Below, one piece after another: positions 5,756 through 13,408 of a stretch of DNA of 31,424 nucleotides. This DNA comes from a virus. The stretch spans positions 1 to 31,424 of IMG/VR virus record IMGVR_UViG_3300035670_000899; one strand, given 5' to 3'. The notes under the pieces are model-generated. The model did no database searches. It was given only the letters and a program-made list of their open reading frames with translations, and had not been told where the DNA came from. Both the position numbers and the translations under genes were made by a program. Each line of letters opens with the position of its first letter. Position 1 is the first letter of the stretch.

Positions 5756-6136
5756 GGTGGAGAGTTTGGGAATCGAACCCAATTCTTGCCCATCTCAATT
5801 ACTAAGGACTACATGCTTAGGACAACATTATTCGCAATGTTCCGAGCTATTTGATTTTTATACACCCAAAATCAACAAAATCGGTCAATTCATTTTTAGG
5901 GATGAGAATTGATTAGACAACCCTATAGTGCTCCTGTTCCTGAGTTAATGCACCCCGACTCGAAAGTAATACCCTATTGACTAGGCTACTACTGCTTCTT
6001 CAGCACGGATTAAACCTACTGCAGAAAGTTTGTTGATAACGTTGCCGTCTATCGTTTCAAACCAGTTTAACAGACTTAGTTTAGGTCTGACATGCCCCTA
6101 ATAACCAACAATGTCAATCGATACCAGTTACTCCCC
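5756..6136 (-). ncRNA. ssrA: tmRNA (transfer-messenger RNA)
   Basis: Read on the minus strand, the RNA begins GGGGAGU and ends ACUCUCC-A-CC; these seven bases pair as the acceptor stem (six Watson-Crick pairs and one G-U). Near the 3' end TTGGG-TTCGATT-CCCAA is a T arm, preceded by CTAAGCATGTAGTCC, which is close to the conserved tmRNA sequence. After GATAGAC a resume codon GGC (6046-6044) opens a 21-residue tag beginning GNVINKLS, ending AEEAVVA, with stop TAG at 5983-5981. The A of CCA is not encoded. tmRNA with SmpB rescues stalled ribosomes and appends a degradation tag. Pseudoknot regions follow the tag. Glycine as first tag residue fits Bacteroidetes. The tag is longer than usual and ends AVVA rather than ALAA. 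No smpB gene is visible, so host SmpB would be used. Confidence 0.95.
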
Positions 6137-6155
6137 TTTTGTAAAGTAATACAAT

Positions 6156-6163
6156 AATAAATA
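6156..6163 (-). promoter_or_regulatory. Late-promoter-type motif upstream of tmRNA
   Basis: On the minus strand TATTTATTATTG ends 20 bases upstream of the mature tmRNA 5' end. Because this RNA is not translated from its 5' end, the motif must be a transcription rather than translation signal. Confidence 0.6.
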
Positions 6164-6192
6164 TAATGATTGATAATTCCAAGTTTTGATTA

Positions 6193-6200
6193 TATTTATT
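6193..6200 (+). promoter_or_regulatory. Late-promoter-type motif TATTTATT
   Basis: TATTTATTTTAATAAAA lies 23 bases before ATG 6216, divergent from the tmRNA copy 30 bases away. Confidence 0.55.
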
Positions 6201-6215
6201 TTAATAAAAAAATGT

Positions 6216-7586
6216 ATGGATTATTCTAATAACGATATATTGTTTGAAAATGACAAATACTTGGCCATTAAATCTCCAAATATGGAAGAGGGTTTAAAAG
6301 TAGGTCCAGAATTCTTGACTACAACAAGACATGGTAAAAATGTCTATAATAATAGAACTGTATACTTTTTCATTAATAAAGAAGAAAAAGATACTAGATA
6401 TGGAATTATAACTCTAGCATATGGAGAATATTTTGAAGTCTATGATAATTATGGTGATGATATTCATTTAACGGATGCTTTCTATTATTTTCCAGATTTA
6501 GATAAAACAATTACAGACATAGTCGGTAATATTGATTTAATAACAACATTAGTCTTGATTGAGAATGGAAAAGAATTTGATAAATATAAATTACAGAGGA
6601 TAGATTCTAATATTGATTATATACAATATAATAAAAAAGTACCAGGTAATAGTAAAATTTATTTAGAATTTGGGGGTAACGCAGGTGTTTTGAGTTTAAT
6701 GGATTTTGATAGTAACGATCTTTATTATATTGAGGCCGTTTTAAGTACATACGGATATAGTTCTAATTTATGGGAAGGAGATACAAATTACGATTGGCTA
6801 GAAGGTAATTTATTAAATTATTTTAATGATGGTAGTAATAAACTTTTGGATAAAATTGTTTCATATATTAAACCTGAATTTTTTAATTGGAGGGATGATT
6901 ATAATATAAAGGGTAAATTATGTGAATTATTATATAATCAATTTGATAATGAAATAAGTAGAATACTAGACGATTATGATAATCATAATGAACAAGCTGG
7001 GATTAATGCACTAAAAGAAGAATTATATAGTGATTTTTGTAATCCATTTGAAAGATATCAAATACATGTAGTTAAAAGAAGTAATATAGATAGATGTTTT
7101 TATGAATATCGCACTTGGGTTTCACAATTAAAAGATTTATTAATAGCGACTAAAACAAACACTATTGAAGAGTTGATGACAAAATTATCTGAGTTCGTTG
7201 GTGGTGGTTTAAAATCTGAGATTTACGAGTATCCATATCGTGGTCAATTTGACACAGAATCTTTTAACAGAGAAGTTGAATACGAATTTGAAAAAATAAT
7301 TGATAAGATTGAAGAAAATCCTGAAAAATATTCCAAGAATATTAGTGAGAATTTAAAATTAATGGGATTACTTAAAAAGTATCAATTGAATACTCCTGTC
7401 AAAATTGATGATGAAAGAGGTTCATTTATTATCACAGGAATTAAAGATGGAAAACTTCTTGTAACACACATTAAAAAGAGTGGTGAAACAATATATAAGA
7501 GTTTCAGTTTTGAAGAATTTAATAATTTTTTATCAATGGGTGAATTATTTGAACATTTAGTTAGAAAATTAAAAAGAATGTTGTAA
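6216..7586 (+). CDS. Unknown protein, 456 aa
   Basis: I choose ATG 6216 (MDYSNNDILF), because an upstream in-frame TTG at 6186 lies over the promoter motif. The protein is soluble, acidic and rich in Asp, Asn and Tyr, without signal peptide or membrane segment. Its first 150 residues look beta-rich (NDKYLAIKSPN, TVYFFINKE, YGIITLAYGEYFEVYDN). The central part is helical, and the end (TPVKIDDERGSFIITGIKDGKLLVTHIKKSGE) resembles a small SH3-like beta domain. I do not recognise the family. It lies between the tmRNA and the peptidase gene, and the peptidase begins nine bases after its stop, so those two are probably co-expressed. Confidence 0.7.
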   Translation: MDYSNNDILFENDKYLAIKSPNMEEGLKVGPEFLTTTRHGKNVYNNRTVYFFINKEEKDTRYGIITLAYGEYFEVYDNYGDDIHLTDAFYYFPDLDKTITDIVGNIDLITTLVLIENGKEFDKYKLQRIDSNIDYIQYNKKVPGNSKIYLEFGGNAGVLSLMDFDSNDLYYIEAVLSTYGYSSNLWEGDTNYDWLEGNLLNYFNDGSNKLLDKIVSYIKPEFFNWRDDYNIKGKLCELLYNQFDNEISRILDDYDNHNEQAGINALKEELYSDFCNPFERYQIHVVKRSNIDRCFYEYRTWVSQLKDLLIATKTNTIEELMTKLSEFVGGGLKSEIYEYPYRGQFDTESFNREVEYEFEKIIDKIEENPEKYSKNISENLKLMGLLKKYQLNTPVKIDDERGSFIITGIKDGKLLVTHIKKSGETIYKSFSFEEFNNFLSMGELFEHLVRKLKRML

Positions 7587-7595
7587 TATTGTGTC

Positions 7596-8411
7596 ATGAA
7601 ACACAATTACGATTTACTCAAAAAGGTTTTGTCCATACCTACCAAGACATACAAAGAGGACTTAATGATTCAATTCCTATGTGAATGGTTAACTGAAAAC
7701 AATATCCCTTATCAAGTTGATAAGATGGGTAATGTTTATGCAACCAAACAAACGGATGATATTGAATATTTCCCTTGTGTTGTTGCACATACCGACACAG
7801 TCCACGAATTGGATACAATCAACATTAAAGAAATGATGTTACCCAATGACCAAAAGGAATTAAAATTGGCATTAAAGGCATATAACGATAACAATCAACC
7901 AACAGGGATAGGTGGGGATGACAAATGTGGTGTTTATGTATGTTTGGAATTATTAAAAAATTTACCAAATGTTAAAGCGGCATTTTTTGTCTCTGAAGAA
8001 ACTGGTTGTCATGGTTCAAAGAATGCTGATAAAGAGTTTTTCTCAAATGTTGGATATGTTATTCAATTTGATGCCCCAGGTAATTGGATGGTTAGTGAAT
8101 ATTGTATGGGGACAAAATTATTTGATAAGAAGTCAGAATTCTTCAGCAAATGTGATAAGGTGTTAACTGAGGGATTTGATAACCGAAACAAATATCAATC
8201 ACACCCTTATACTGATGTTTATGCACTTAAAAACCAATTTGATTTCTCTTGTATAAATTTTGCTGTAGGGTATTATAACTACCACACAAAACACGAATAT
8301 GTAATTGTTGAGGATGTTTTTAATACATTGGAAATTGCAAAGAAAATGATTAATGATTTGGGGAATGTGAAATATTTTGAAGAGGTTAAACCAAGTAAAT
8401 TTTTACTATAA
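7596..8411 (+). CDS. Zinc metallopeptidase of the M20/M28 clan, peptidase T-like, 271 aa
   Basis: Metal-site motifs appear in the expected order: AHTDTVHE (His65, Asp67), GIGGDDKCG (Asp108/109), VSEETGCHGS (Glu134/135), QFDAPG (Asp159) and a late YHTKHEYV histidine. This matches di-zinc aminopeptidases and tripeptidases such as PepT. The protein is shorter than PepT (about 400 aa) because the dimerisation or lid domain is missing or reduced. No signal peptide is seen, so it should act in the cytoplasm, trimming short peptides. It faces the Clp unfoldase gene tail-to-tail across a shared terminator. Recycling peptides released by Clp proteolysis is a plausible inferred role. Confidence 0.85.
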   Translation: MKHNYDLLKKVLSIPTKTYKEDLMIQFLCEWLTENNIPYQVDKMGNVYATKQTDDIEYFPCVVAHTDTVHELDTINIKEMMLPNDQKELKLALKAYNDNNQPTGIGGDDKCGVYVCLELLKNLPNVKAAFFVSEETGCHGSKNADKEFFSNVGYVIQFDAPGNWMVSEYCMGTKLFDKKSEFFSKCDKVLTEGFDNRNKYQSHPYTDVYALKNQFDFSCINFAVGYYNYHTKHEYVIVEDVFNTLEIAKKMINDLGNVKYFEEVKPSKFLL

Positions 8412-8440
8412 AAAAAGGGACTATTCAGTCCCTTTTTTCT
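8406..8440. terminator. Bidirectional terminator between convergent peptidase and Clp genes
   Basis: AAAAAAGGGACT pairs with AGTCCCTTTTTT around the loop ATTC. The stem overlaps the last codons and stop of the Clp gene. Confidence 0.85.
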
Positions 8441-10451
8441 TTTTTGATTTTTTAACTTCTTTTTCTTTAAACACTATGTTTTCTTCATTGGTTGTGAGTT
8501 CATAATTTTGATTCTCAACAACATTTCCGTTAAGTACTTCCTCTGATATGAAATCTTCAATTTTGTCTTGTATGGCTCGTTTTATTGGTCTTGCACCATA
8601 TGTTTCATCAAACCCAACTTTTGAAATTAAATCGTAAACAGATTCATCACAAGTTATATTGTAATTTAATCCATTTAATCTATTCATTAATTTTTCAATT
8701 TCAAGTTTTACAATTTGTTTAACTTCTTCTTCTTTCAATGTATTAAATACAATAATTTCATCAATACGATTTAAGAACTCAGGAGCAAAAAACTTTTTAA
8801 GTTCTTTCTTGAGAATATCTCTTTTTTCTTCTTCCTCAATATAAGAATTTGTACTTGTTTTGAATCCAACACCAGTTCCAAATTCTTGGAATTTTTTAAC
8901 CCCAAGATTGGAGGTCATAATTATGATACAATTTTTGAAGTTAATTTTTCTTCCCAATCCATCAGTAAGATGTCCATCATCTAATACCTGAAGTAATGTC
9001 GAGAATACATCTTTATTAGCCTTTTCAATTTCGTCAAATAGAATAACCGAATATGGTTTATTTTTAACTTGTTCAGTTAATTGCCCACCCTCATCATAAC
9101 CAACATAACCTGGAGGAGAACCAATCAATCTTGATATTGAATGTTTTTCTTGGAATTCTGACATATCAACTCGGATAAGATTATCTTCACTACCAAATAT
9201 TTCTTTTGCCAATTGTTTTGCTAAATATGTTTTACCAACACCAGTTGAACCTAAGAAAATAAATGAACCTATAGGTTTACTTGGGTCTTTAATACCAAGT
9301 CTGTTTCTACGGATTGATTTAGCAATTTTGGATACCGCTTCAGATTGACCAATGACTTTAGATGAAAGATTATCAGCTAATGATGAAAGTTTATTTGTTT
9401 CATCTGAGTTCATTTTTGATACTGGTATTTTGGTCATATTAGATACCACTTCATATACCAATTCAACTGAAATTTCTTTCTTTTTGGTTAATAAGTCAGA
9501 TTCAAATTTTTTCTTTTCAGATTCTAATTTATCCAATATTTTTGTTTCTTTATCACGTAAATCTGCGGCTAATTCATAGTTCTGACTTTTAACAACTTCA
9601 ATCTTTTGTTGTTTGATATCTTGAGCTTTTTGTTTCAAGTCTTCAATGATTTGTGGCATCTTAGTGTCAACTTGACTTCTAGCTCCAACCTCATCAATAA
9701 TATCAAATGCTTTATCTGGGAATTCTCTATCTGTAATATATCTTTCAGCCAAATCAACACAAAGTTTTAGAATATCATCACTATAACTTACTTTATGATA
9801 ATTTTCATATTTGTCTTTAACATTGATTAAAATCTGTAAGGTTTCTTCTTTTGAAGAAGGGTCAACAATTACTTTTTGGAAACGTCTTTCTAATGCCCCA
9901 TCTTTTTCAAAATTCTTTCTATATTCATCTAATGTTGTTGCACCAATACATTGTATTTCACCCCTTGCCAAAGCTGGTTTAAAAATGTTTGACGCATCCA
10001 ATGAACCTGATGAATTTCCAGCACCAACGATTTGGTGTATTTCATCAATGAAAAGAATTATATTTGGGGCTGATTGAAGTTCTTCAATAATAACTTTCAT
10101 TCTTTCCTCAAATTGTCCACGATATTTTGTTCCCGCAACAATTGATGTCATATCCAAGGACATAATTCTTTTATCCATTAGATTTCTTGGACATTCACCA
10201 TTCAATATTTTTAAGGCCAAACCTTCTACTATGGCAGTTTTACCACAACCAGGTTCACCTATTATGATTGGGTTATTCTTTTTTCTTCTTGATAATATTT
10301 GGGCGATTCTTGTTATTTCTCTATCTCTACCTACAACAGGGTCTAATTTTCCTTCTTCGGCAAGTTTGATTAAATCTTTTGCAAAATTATTTAACACTGG
10401 GGTATCACCTTTACCTTTTGTTGAGTAATCTCCATCTTTTGATTCTATCAT
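8421..10451 (-). CDS. ClpC-type AAA+ unfoldase lacking the N-domain, 676 aa
   Basis: Two AAA+ modules are complete. D1 has Walker A GEPGCGKT (65-72), Walker B ILFIDE (132-137), sensor GATT (170-173) and finger ALERRF. D2 has Walker A GSTGVGKT (401-408), pore region GSPPGYVGYDEGG, Walker B VILFDE (469-474) and sensor 2 GARPIKRAI. Between them KSQNYELAADLRD (about 288-300) is a UVR-like motif in the short middle domain, typical of ClpC rather than ClpB. A VGF sequence at 528-530 sits where ClpC carries its ClpP-docking loop, so the protein could feed host ClpP. The usual N-terminal Clp repeats (about 150 residues) are absent, removing the normal adaptor-binding site. The product unfolds proteins with ATP in the cytoplasm. 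It is divergent from a UVR-protein gene. Confidence 0.93.
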   Translation of the reverse strand: MIESKDGDYSTKGKGDTPVLNNFAKDLIKLAEEGKLDPVVGRDREITRIAQILSRRKKNNPIIIGEPGCGKTAIVEGLALKILNGECPRNLMDKRIMSLDMTSIVAGTKYRGQFEERMKVIIEELQSAPNIILFIDEIHQIVGAGNSSGSLDASNIFKPALARGEIQCIGATTLDEYRKNFEKDGALERRFQKVIVDPSSKEETLQILINVKDKYENYHKVSYSDDILKLCVDLAERYITDREFPDKAFDIIDEVGARSQVDTKMPQIIEDLKQKAQDIKQQKIEVVKSQNYELAADLRDKETKILDKLESEKKKFESDLLTKKKEISVELVYEVVSNMTKIPVSKMNSDETNKLSSLADNLSSKVIGQSEAVSKIAKSIRRNRLGIKDPSKPIGSFIFLGSTGVGKTYLAKQLAKEIFGSEDNLIRVDMSEFQEKHSISRLIGSPPGYVGYDEGGQLTEQVKNKPYSVILFDEIEKANKDVFSTLLQVLDDGHLTDGLGRKINFKNCIIIMTSNLGVKKFQEFGTGVGFKTSTNSYIEEEEKRDILKKELKKFFAPEFLNRIDEIIVFNTLKEEEVKQIVKLEIEKLMNRLNGLNYNITCDESVYDLISKVGFDETYGARPIKRAIQDKIEDFISEEVLNGNVVENQNYELTTNEENIVFKEKEVKKSKKKKGTE

Positions 10452-10505
10452 ATTTTTGTTTTTAACTAATTATAATATTTATTTTTACATTTTCAACTAT
10501 GTTAA

Positions 10506-10522
10506 ACTGACAAATTGTCAGT
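10506..10522. promoter_or_regulatory. 17-bp perfect palindrome in the divergent clp/UVR intergenic region
   Basis: ACTGACAA-A-TTGTCAGT is perfectly symmetric and lies between the Clp gene start (10451, minus) and the UVR gene, ending 14 bases upstream of a sigma70-like -35 box. It looks like an operator. A T-run follows, so a weak terminator hairpin is an alternative. Confidence 0.5.
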
Positions 10523-10536
10523 ATTTTTTTTAATTC

Positions 10537-10565
10537 TTGACTAGTTAATTTAATTGGTATATAAT
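10537..10565 (+). promoter_or_regulatory. Sigma70-consensus-like promoter TTGACT-N17-TATAAT
   Basis: TTGACT at 10537-10542 and TATAAT at 10560-10565 are separated by exactly 17 bases, upstream of the UVR gene. This is the E. coli-type rather than Bacteroidetes-type consensus; in AT-rich DNA it may partly be chance. Confidence 0.45.
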
Positions 10566-10607
10566 TGGATTATAAAAATGAAAATAAACTTTAAAAAATA
10601 TAATATT

Positions 10608-11042
10608 ATGAACAGTAAAGATTTTTATAAAAGATTTGAGGAAATTTTAAATGAAATTTTCAATCAAGACAATCAGAAATTTAATACTCCTATGGATGGA
10701 TTTTTAAAAGGGTTAAACCCAGATGACATTTCAAAAGAAATTAAAAAATATAGAAAGTCAATTAAAGAATCAAATGATGGATTATTCACAACTATTAGTT
10801 TCATTTTTACTAATCCACCATTTAATGATAAGAGTGAAGTTAATGAGTTGAAATCTAAACTAGATGAATGTGTATCAAATCAAGATTTTGAGGAAGCTGC
10901 AAGATTAAGAGATAAAATTAAAGAACTTGAGAATAACTCATCTAAGGTTAAAGATTTGAAAAAAGAGTTGGATGTCGCGATTAAAGAACAAAATTTTGAA
11001 AGAGCGATTGAAATCCGAGATGAATTAAAAAAAATAAACTAA
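10608..11042 (+). CDS. Small protein with two tandem UVR motifs, 144 aa; possible Clp adaptor
   Basis: The C-terminal half holds two UVR motifs: ELKSKLDECVSNQDFEEAAR-LRDKIKELE at about residues 79-107, then DLKKELDVAIKEQNFERAIE-IRDELKKI at about 115-142. UVR motifs are helical hairpins known from UvrB, UvrC, the ClpC middle domain and the ClpC partner McsA. The N-terminal 75 residues are unrecognised, with no zinc cysteines, so it is not a full McsA. I prefer ATG 10608; ATG 10578 is also in frame. It is divergent from a phage ClpC-like unfoldase that itself has a UVR motif, which makes an adaptor or regulator of that unfoldase the leading hypothesis. A rho-independent terminator follows. Confidence 0.75.
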   Translation: MNSKDFYKRFEEILNEIFNQDNQKFNTPMDGFLKGLNPDDISKEIKKYRKSIKESNDGLFTTISFIFTNPPFNDKSEVNELKSKLDECVSNQDFEEAARLRDKIKELENNSSKVKDLKKELDVAIKEQNFERAIEIRDELKKIN

Positions 11043-11046
11043 TTAT

Positions 11047-11072
11047 AACCCCTCAGTTTAGAGGGGTTTTTA
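11047..11072 (+). terminator. Rho-independent terminator
   Basis: AACCCCTC...GAGGGGTTTTT forms a strong short hairpin with a T-run directly after the UVR gene. Confidence 0.85.
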
Positions 11073-11085
11073 AATTTAAAATATT

Positions 11086-11328
11086 ATGGCAATTTTAAGA
11101 GAAGAAATCAGAGGTACAAAAATTATTAATGAAATTCAGTCAAGTAATATTAAAAAGACAGAATTTGATACAGAAACAAAAGAGTTAGTTGTGGAATTTA
11201 ACAACGGACTCAGATACTCCTATGAAAATGTCCCCCATCAAGTGTATACCCAATTTAGGATGTCGGAATCTCAAGGTAAGTTTTTTAATTCCAAAATAGC
11301 AAAATCATACCAATATAGAAAATTGTGA
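11086..11328 (+). CDS. KTSC-domain protein, 80 aa
   Basis: The whole protein fits the KTSC domain: SSNIKKTEFDTETKELVVEF, then NGLRYSYENVPHQVY, then MSESQGKFFNSKI and a terminal YQYRKL. KTSC domains are small beta-rich modules found alone or at the ends of phage and bacterial proteins, named for an often conserved Lys-Thr-Ser-Cys set; their biochemical function is not settled. No separate promoter is obvious after the upstream terminator, so readthrough may express it. There is a normal ATG behind an A-rich leader. Confidence 0.85.
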   Translation: MAILREEIRGTKIINEIQSSNIKKTEFDTETKELVVEFNNGLRYSYENVPHQVYTQFRMSESQGKFFNSKIAKSYQYRKL

Positions 11329-11348
11329 TAATTATAGTGGTGCACTAA

Positions 11349-11356
11349 TATTTATC
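11349..11356 (+). promoter_or_regulatory. Late-promoter-type motif TATTTATC
   Basis: The core lies only 12 bases before ATG 11361, the shortest spacing in the set, which would give a nearly leaderless message. Confidence 0.4.
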
Positions 11357-11360
11357 ATTT

Positions 11361-12107
11361 ATGGAAAGTTTAAATAAAGTTATATCTAGTTTTAAATTAA
11401 ATTCAACATTACAACCAAAAATTTGGGTTGATGGTGGTTCAATAATGAATCCAAATGTTAGAAAGCATTTACTAGAAATTGCAAATCAATTCATTGATTC
11501 TTTTGGGGTGGATGTTGTAATTGATGATATTATTGTTAAAGGTTCAATTGCGAATTATAATTGGTCAGAATATTCGGATGTTGATTTACACATATTAGTA
11601 GATTACAAACAATTTTCAGATAAACTTAAAGATATGTATGTTGAATATTTTGATTTAAAAAAAATAGTTTTTAATCAAAAAAGAAACATAAAAATTTTTG
11701 GTTATGATGTTGAAGCATATGTTGAGGGTATTGATGATAAAGGTGTTAGTGGTGGTATTTATTCTATTCTAAATGATGAATGGATTAAAAAACCAATCAA
11801 AGAAAAAATGAAAGCTAGTAATGAAGACATTACAATTAACGTTAAAAAATGGATGCGAATTATTGATAATTTAATTAAACATTTGGAAGGTGAAGATATT
11901 GAAACAATTCGTAATGGTGTAAAAGTGATTAAAGATAAATTAAAAAAATATAGAATAAGTGGTTTAGATAAATCTGGTGAATTGGGATTAGAAAATTTAG
12001 TCTTTAAAGTTTTGAGACGTAATGGTTATATTGAGAAATTATATAATATACCAACAAAACTTATTGATAAAAAACTTTCTTTGGATGAAAAATTAAGAAT
12101 TAAATAA
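11361..12107 (+). CDS. Predicted nucleotidyltransferase (minimal NTase fold), 248 aa
   Basis: Residues 58-80 read IIVKGSIANYNWSEYSDVDLHILV, the signature of the polymerase-beta-like nucleotidyltransferase fold: Gly61-Ser62, then Asp73-x-Asp75 as metal ligands. A third carboxylate may be in the later strand VEAYVEGID. The C-terminal half is helical and lysine-rich. Enzymes of this superfamily transfer a nucleoside monophosphate to RNA, antibiotics or proteins; the substrate cannot be predicted. Similar short NTase-like proteins occur in large phages near structural genes. A promoter-type motif lies just upstream, and the gene precedes the putative head operon. Confidence 0.7.
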   Translation: MESLNKVISSFKLNSTLQPKIWVDGGSIMNPNVRKHLLEIANQFIDSFGVDVVIDDIIVKGSIANYNWSEYSDVDLHILVDYKQFSDKLKDMYVEYFDLKKIVFNQKRNIKIFGYDVEAYVEGIDDKGVSGGIYSILNDEWIKKPIKEKMKASNEDITINVKKWMRIIDNLIKHLEGEDIETIRNGVKVIKDKLKKYRISGLDKSGELGLENLVFKVLRRNGYIEKLYNIPTKLIDKKLSLDEKLRIK

Positions 12108-12114
12108 TTCTGTA

Positions 12115-12122
12115 TATTTATA
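12115..12122 (+). promoter_or_regulatory. Late-promoter-type motif TATTTATA
   Basis: TATTTATATTATAAAAAC lies 28 bases upstream of ATG 12143 and heads the four-gene block ending at the 16385 terminator. Confidence 0.6.
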
Positions 12123-12142
12123 TTATAAAAACAAAAAATATT

Positions 12143-13408
12143 ATGGGAAAATTAAGACCAATAGGTAGTGAAAAGTTACAAGGAATGGATGCAATCAGAC
12201 GTATGATTGAAATTTCAAACTATAATTTGAACATTCCAAAACCAATAAATGAAACACATTCTTTTGATTATAAAAAAACTTTAGCAGATAACGAAACATA
12301 TTTTATTGTTAAAGAGAAAGTTGGATATGTAATCAAAAAAGGTTTAAATGAATCAACAAGTGAATATATTGACCCTATGAAAAATAGGAAATTTTATCCA
12401 TCATATTCACAAGCCCTAAAAAGATTAAATATTATAACTAAAGAAGTAAATTCTATTGAAGGGTACGAACATAACATATCTTTGTTTGAAGGTGATTCTG
12501 AAGAAAAATATTATTTAACTTTGGATGAACAACCACAACAGCAACAACAAAGACCCGCTCCACAACCAGCACCACAACAACCAGCACCCGCGCCACAACC
12601 AGCTCAAGCACCACAAGGCTCACCTGAAGGTGATATGGGTGGTGAAGATATGGGAATGGATGATATGCCAATGGATGATATGGGTGATGAAGATATGCCA
12701 ATGGATGATATGGGAATGGACGAAAATCCAGAAGATGACGATGAACAAGTCACAATTAAGGTTTTACAAAAATACACTGGTAAATTAGCTCAAAAAGTAA
12801 GACAATTCTTGCAAGATGAAGAAAATCAATTAACATCACAAGATGTTCTTTATATTTTGAATTCAGTTATTTCAGCACTACCTATAGATAATCTTGAGGC
12901 TGAAGATAAAGAAAAAGTAATGTCTAAGTTTGAAGGTGGTGAAACTGAATACGAATTGGAAGTAGATGACGAACAAGGAATGATGGGTGATGAAGAAGGA
13001 ATGATGGGTGATGAAGAAGGAATGATGGGGGATGAAGAAGGTATGATGGGTGGACAATCAGCACCACAAACACCGCCAAGACAACCTCAAGGTGAAATGG
13101 GCGAAGATTTTCCAATGGGAAGAGATGCTAGAAGTATGAAAAATAGACAATCATTCAATAGACAATCATTATATTCTGAATCTAAAATTGATAAAGTTTT
13201 GAGTAATTATTTTATTCCAAAAACAACAAATAAAAAATCAAATACAATTCAAAAAATAAGTGAGAGTTATGAACAAGAAGATTCTGCTCATAGATTTTTG
13301 AACAAGTATCCAAAAGCTAAATTATTGGGTAAGGATACAAAAGGTCAATTAGTATTTGAAATGTACAATGAAAGATTTTATATTTCTCCAAATGGTAATG
13401 TAAAATGA
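12143..13408 (+). CDS. Low-complexity acidic, Gln/Pro- and Met/Asp-rich protein, 421 aa (probable head-associated)
   Basis: Residues 1-125 are a basic globular region without a recognised fold. About 130-155 is a Gln/Pro/Ala-rich linker, followed by an acidic Met/Gly/Asp stretch (GMDDMPMDDMGDEDMPMDD). A helical region comes next (about 195-265), then acidic repeats of GMMGDEE and a basic end that includes a small terminal unit (AHRFLNKYPKAKLLGKDTKGQLVFEMYNERFY). Highly acidic disordered segments are common in phage scaffolding and internal head proteins. Its place at the head of a block leading into terminase and portal supports a head or assembly role. The next ATG overlaps its stop. Confidence 0.65.
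   Translation: MGKLRPIGSEKLQGMDAIRRMIEISNYNLNIPKPINETHSFDYKKTLADNETYFIVKEKVGYVIKKGLNESTSEYIDPMKNRKFYPSYSQALKRLNIITKEVNSIEGYEHNISLFEGDSEEKYYLTLDEQPQQQQQRPAPQPAPQQPAPAPQPAQAPQGSPEGDMGGEDMGMDDMPMDDMGDEDMPMDDMGMDENPEDDDEQVTIKVLQKYTGKLAQKVRQFLQDEENQLTSQDVLYILNSVISALPIDNLEAEDKEKVMSKFEGGETEYELEVDDEQGMMGDEEGMMGDEEGMMGDEEGMMGGQSAPQTPPRQPQGEMGEDFPMGRDARSMKNRQSFNRQSLYSESKIDKVLSNYFIPKTTNKKSNTIQKISESYEQEDSAHRFLNKYPKAKLLGKDTKGQLVFEMYNERFYISPNGNVK
12977..13053 (+). repeat. 21-bp tandem repeats coding GMMGDEE
   Basis: Three nearly identical copies of GGAATGATGGGTGATGAAGA(A) plus a partial fourth lie in frame in the 421-aa gene. Confidence 0.85.

Noticed and set aside
5756-5800. A lone T-arm-like sequence on the minus strand suggesting a tRNA gene
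   Set aside because: The acceptor partner is about 370 bases away and a tag frame lies between, so it is the 3' end of a tmRNA and not a tRNA.
10476-10483. TATTTATT as late promoter of the UVR gene
   Set aside because: It is 125 bases from the nearest start and upstream of the palindrome; the sigma70-like pair is better placed.
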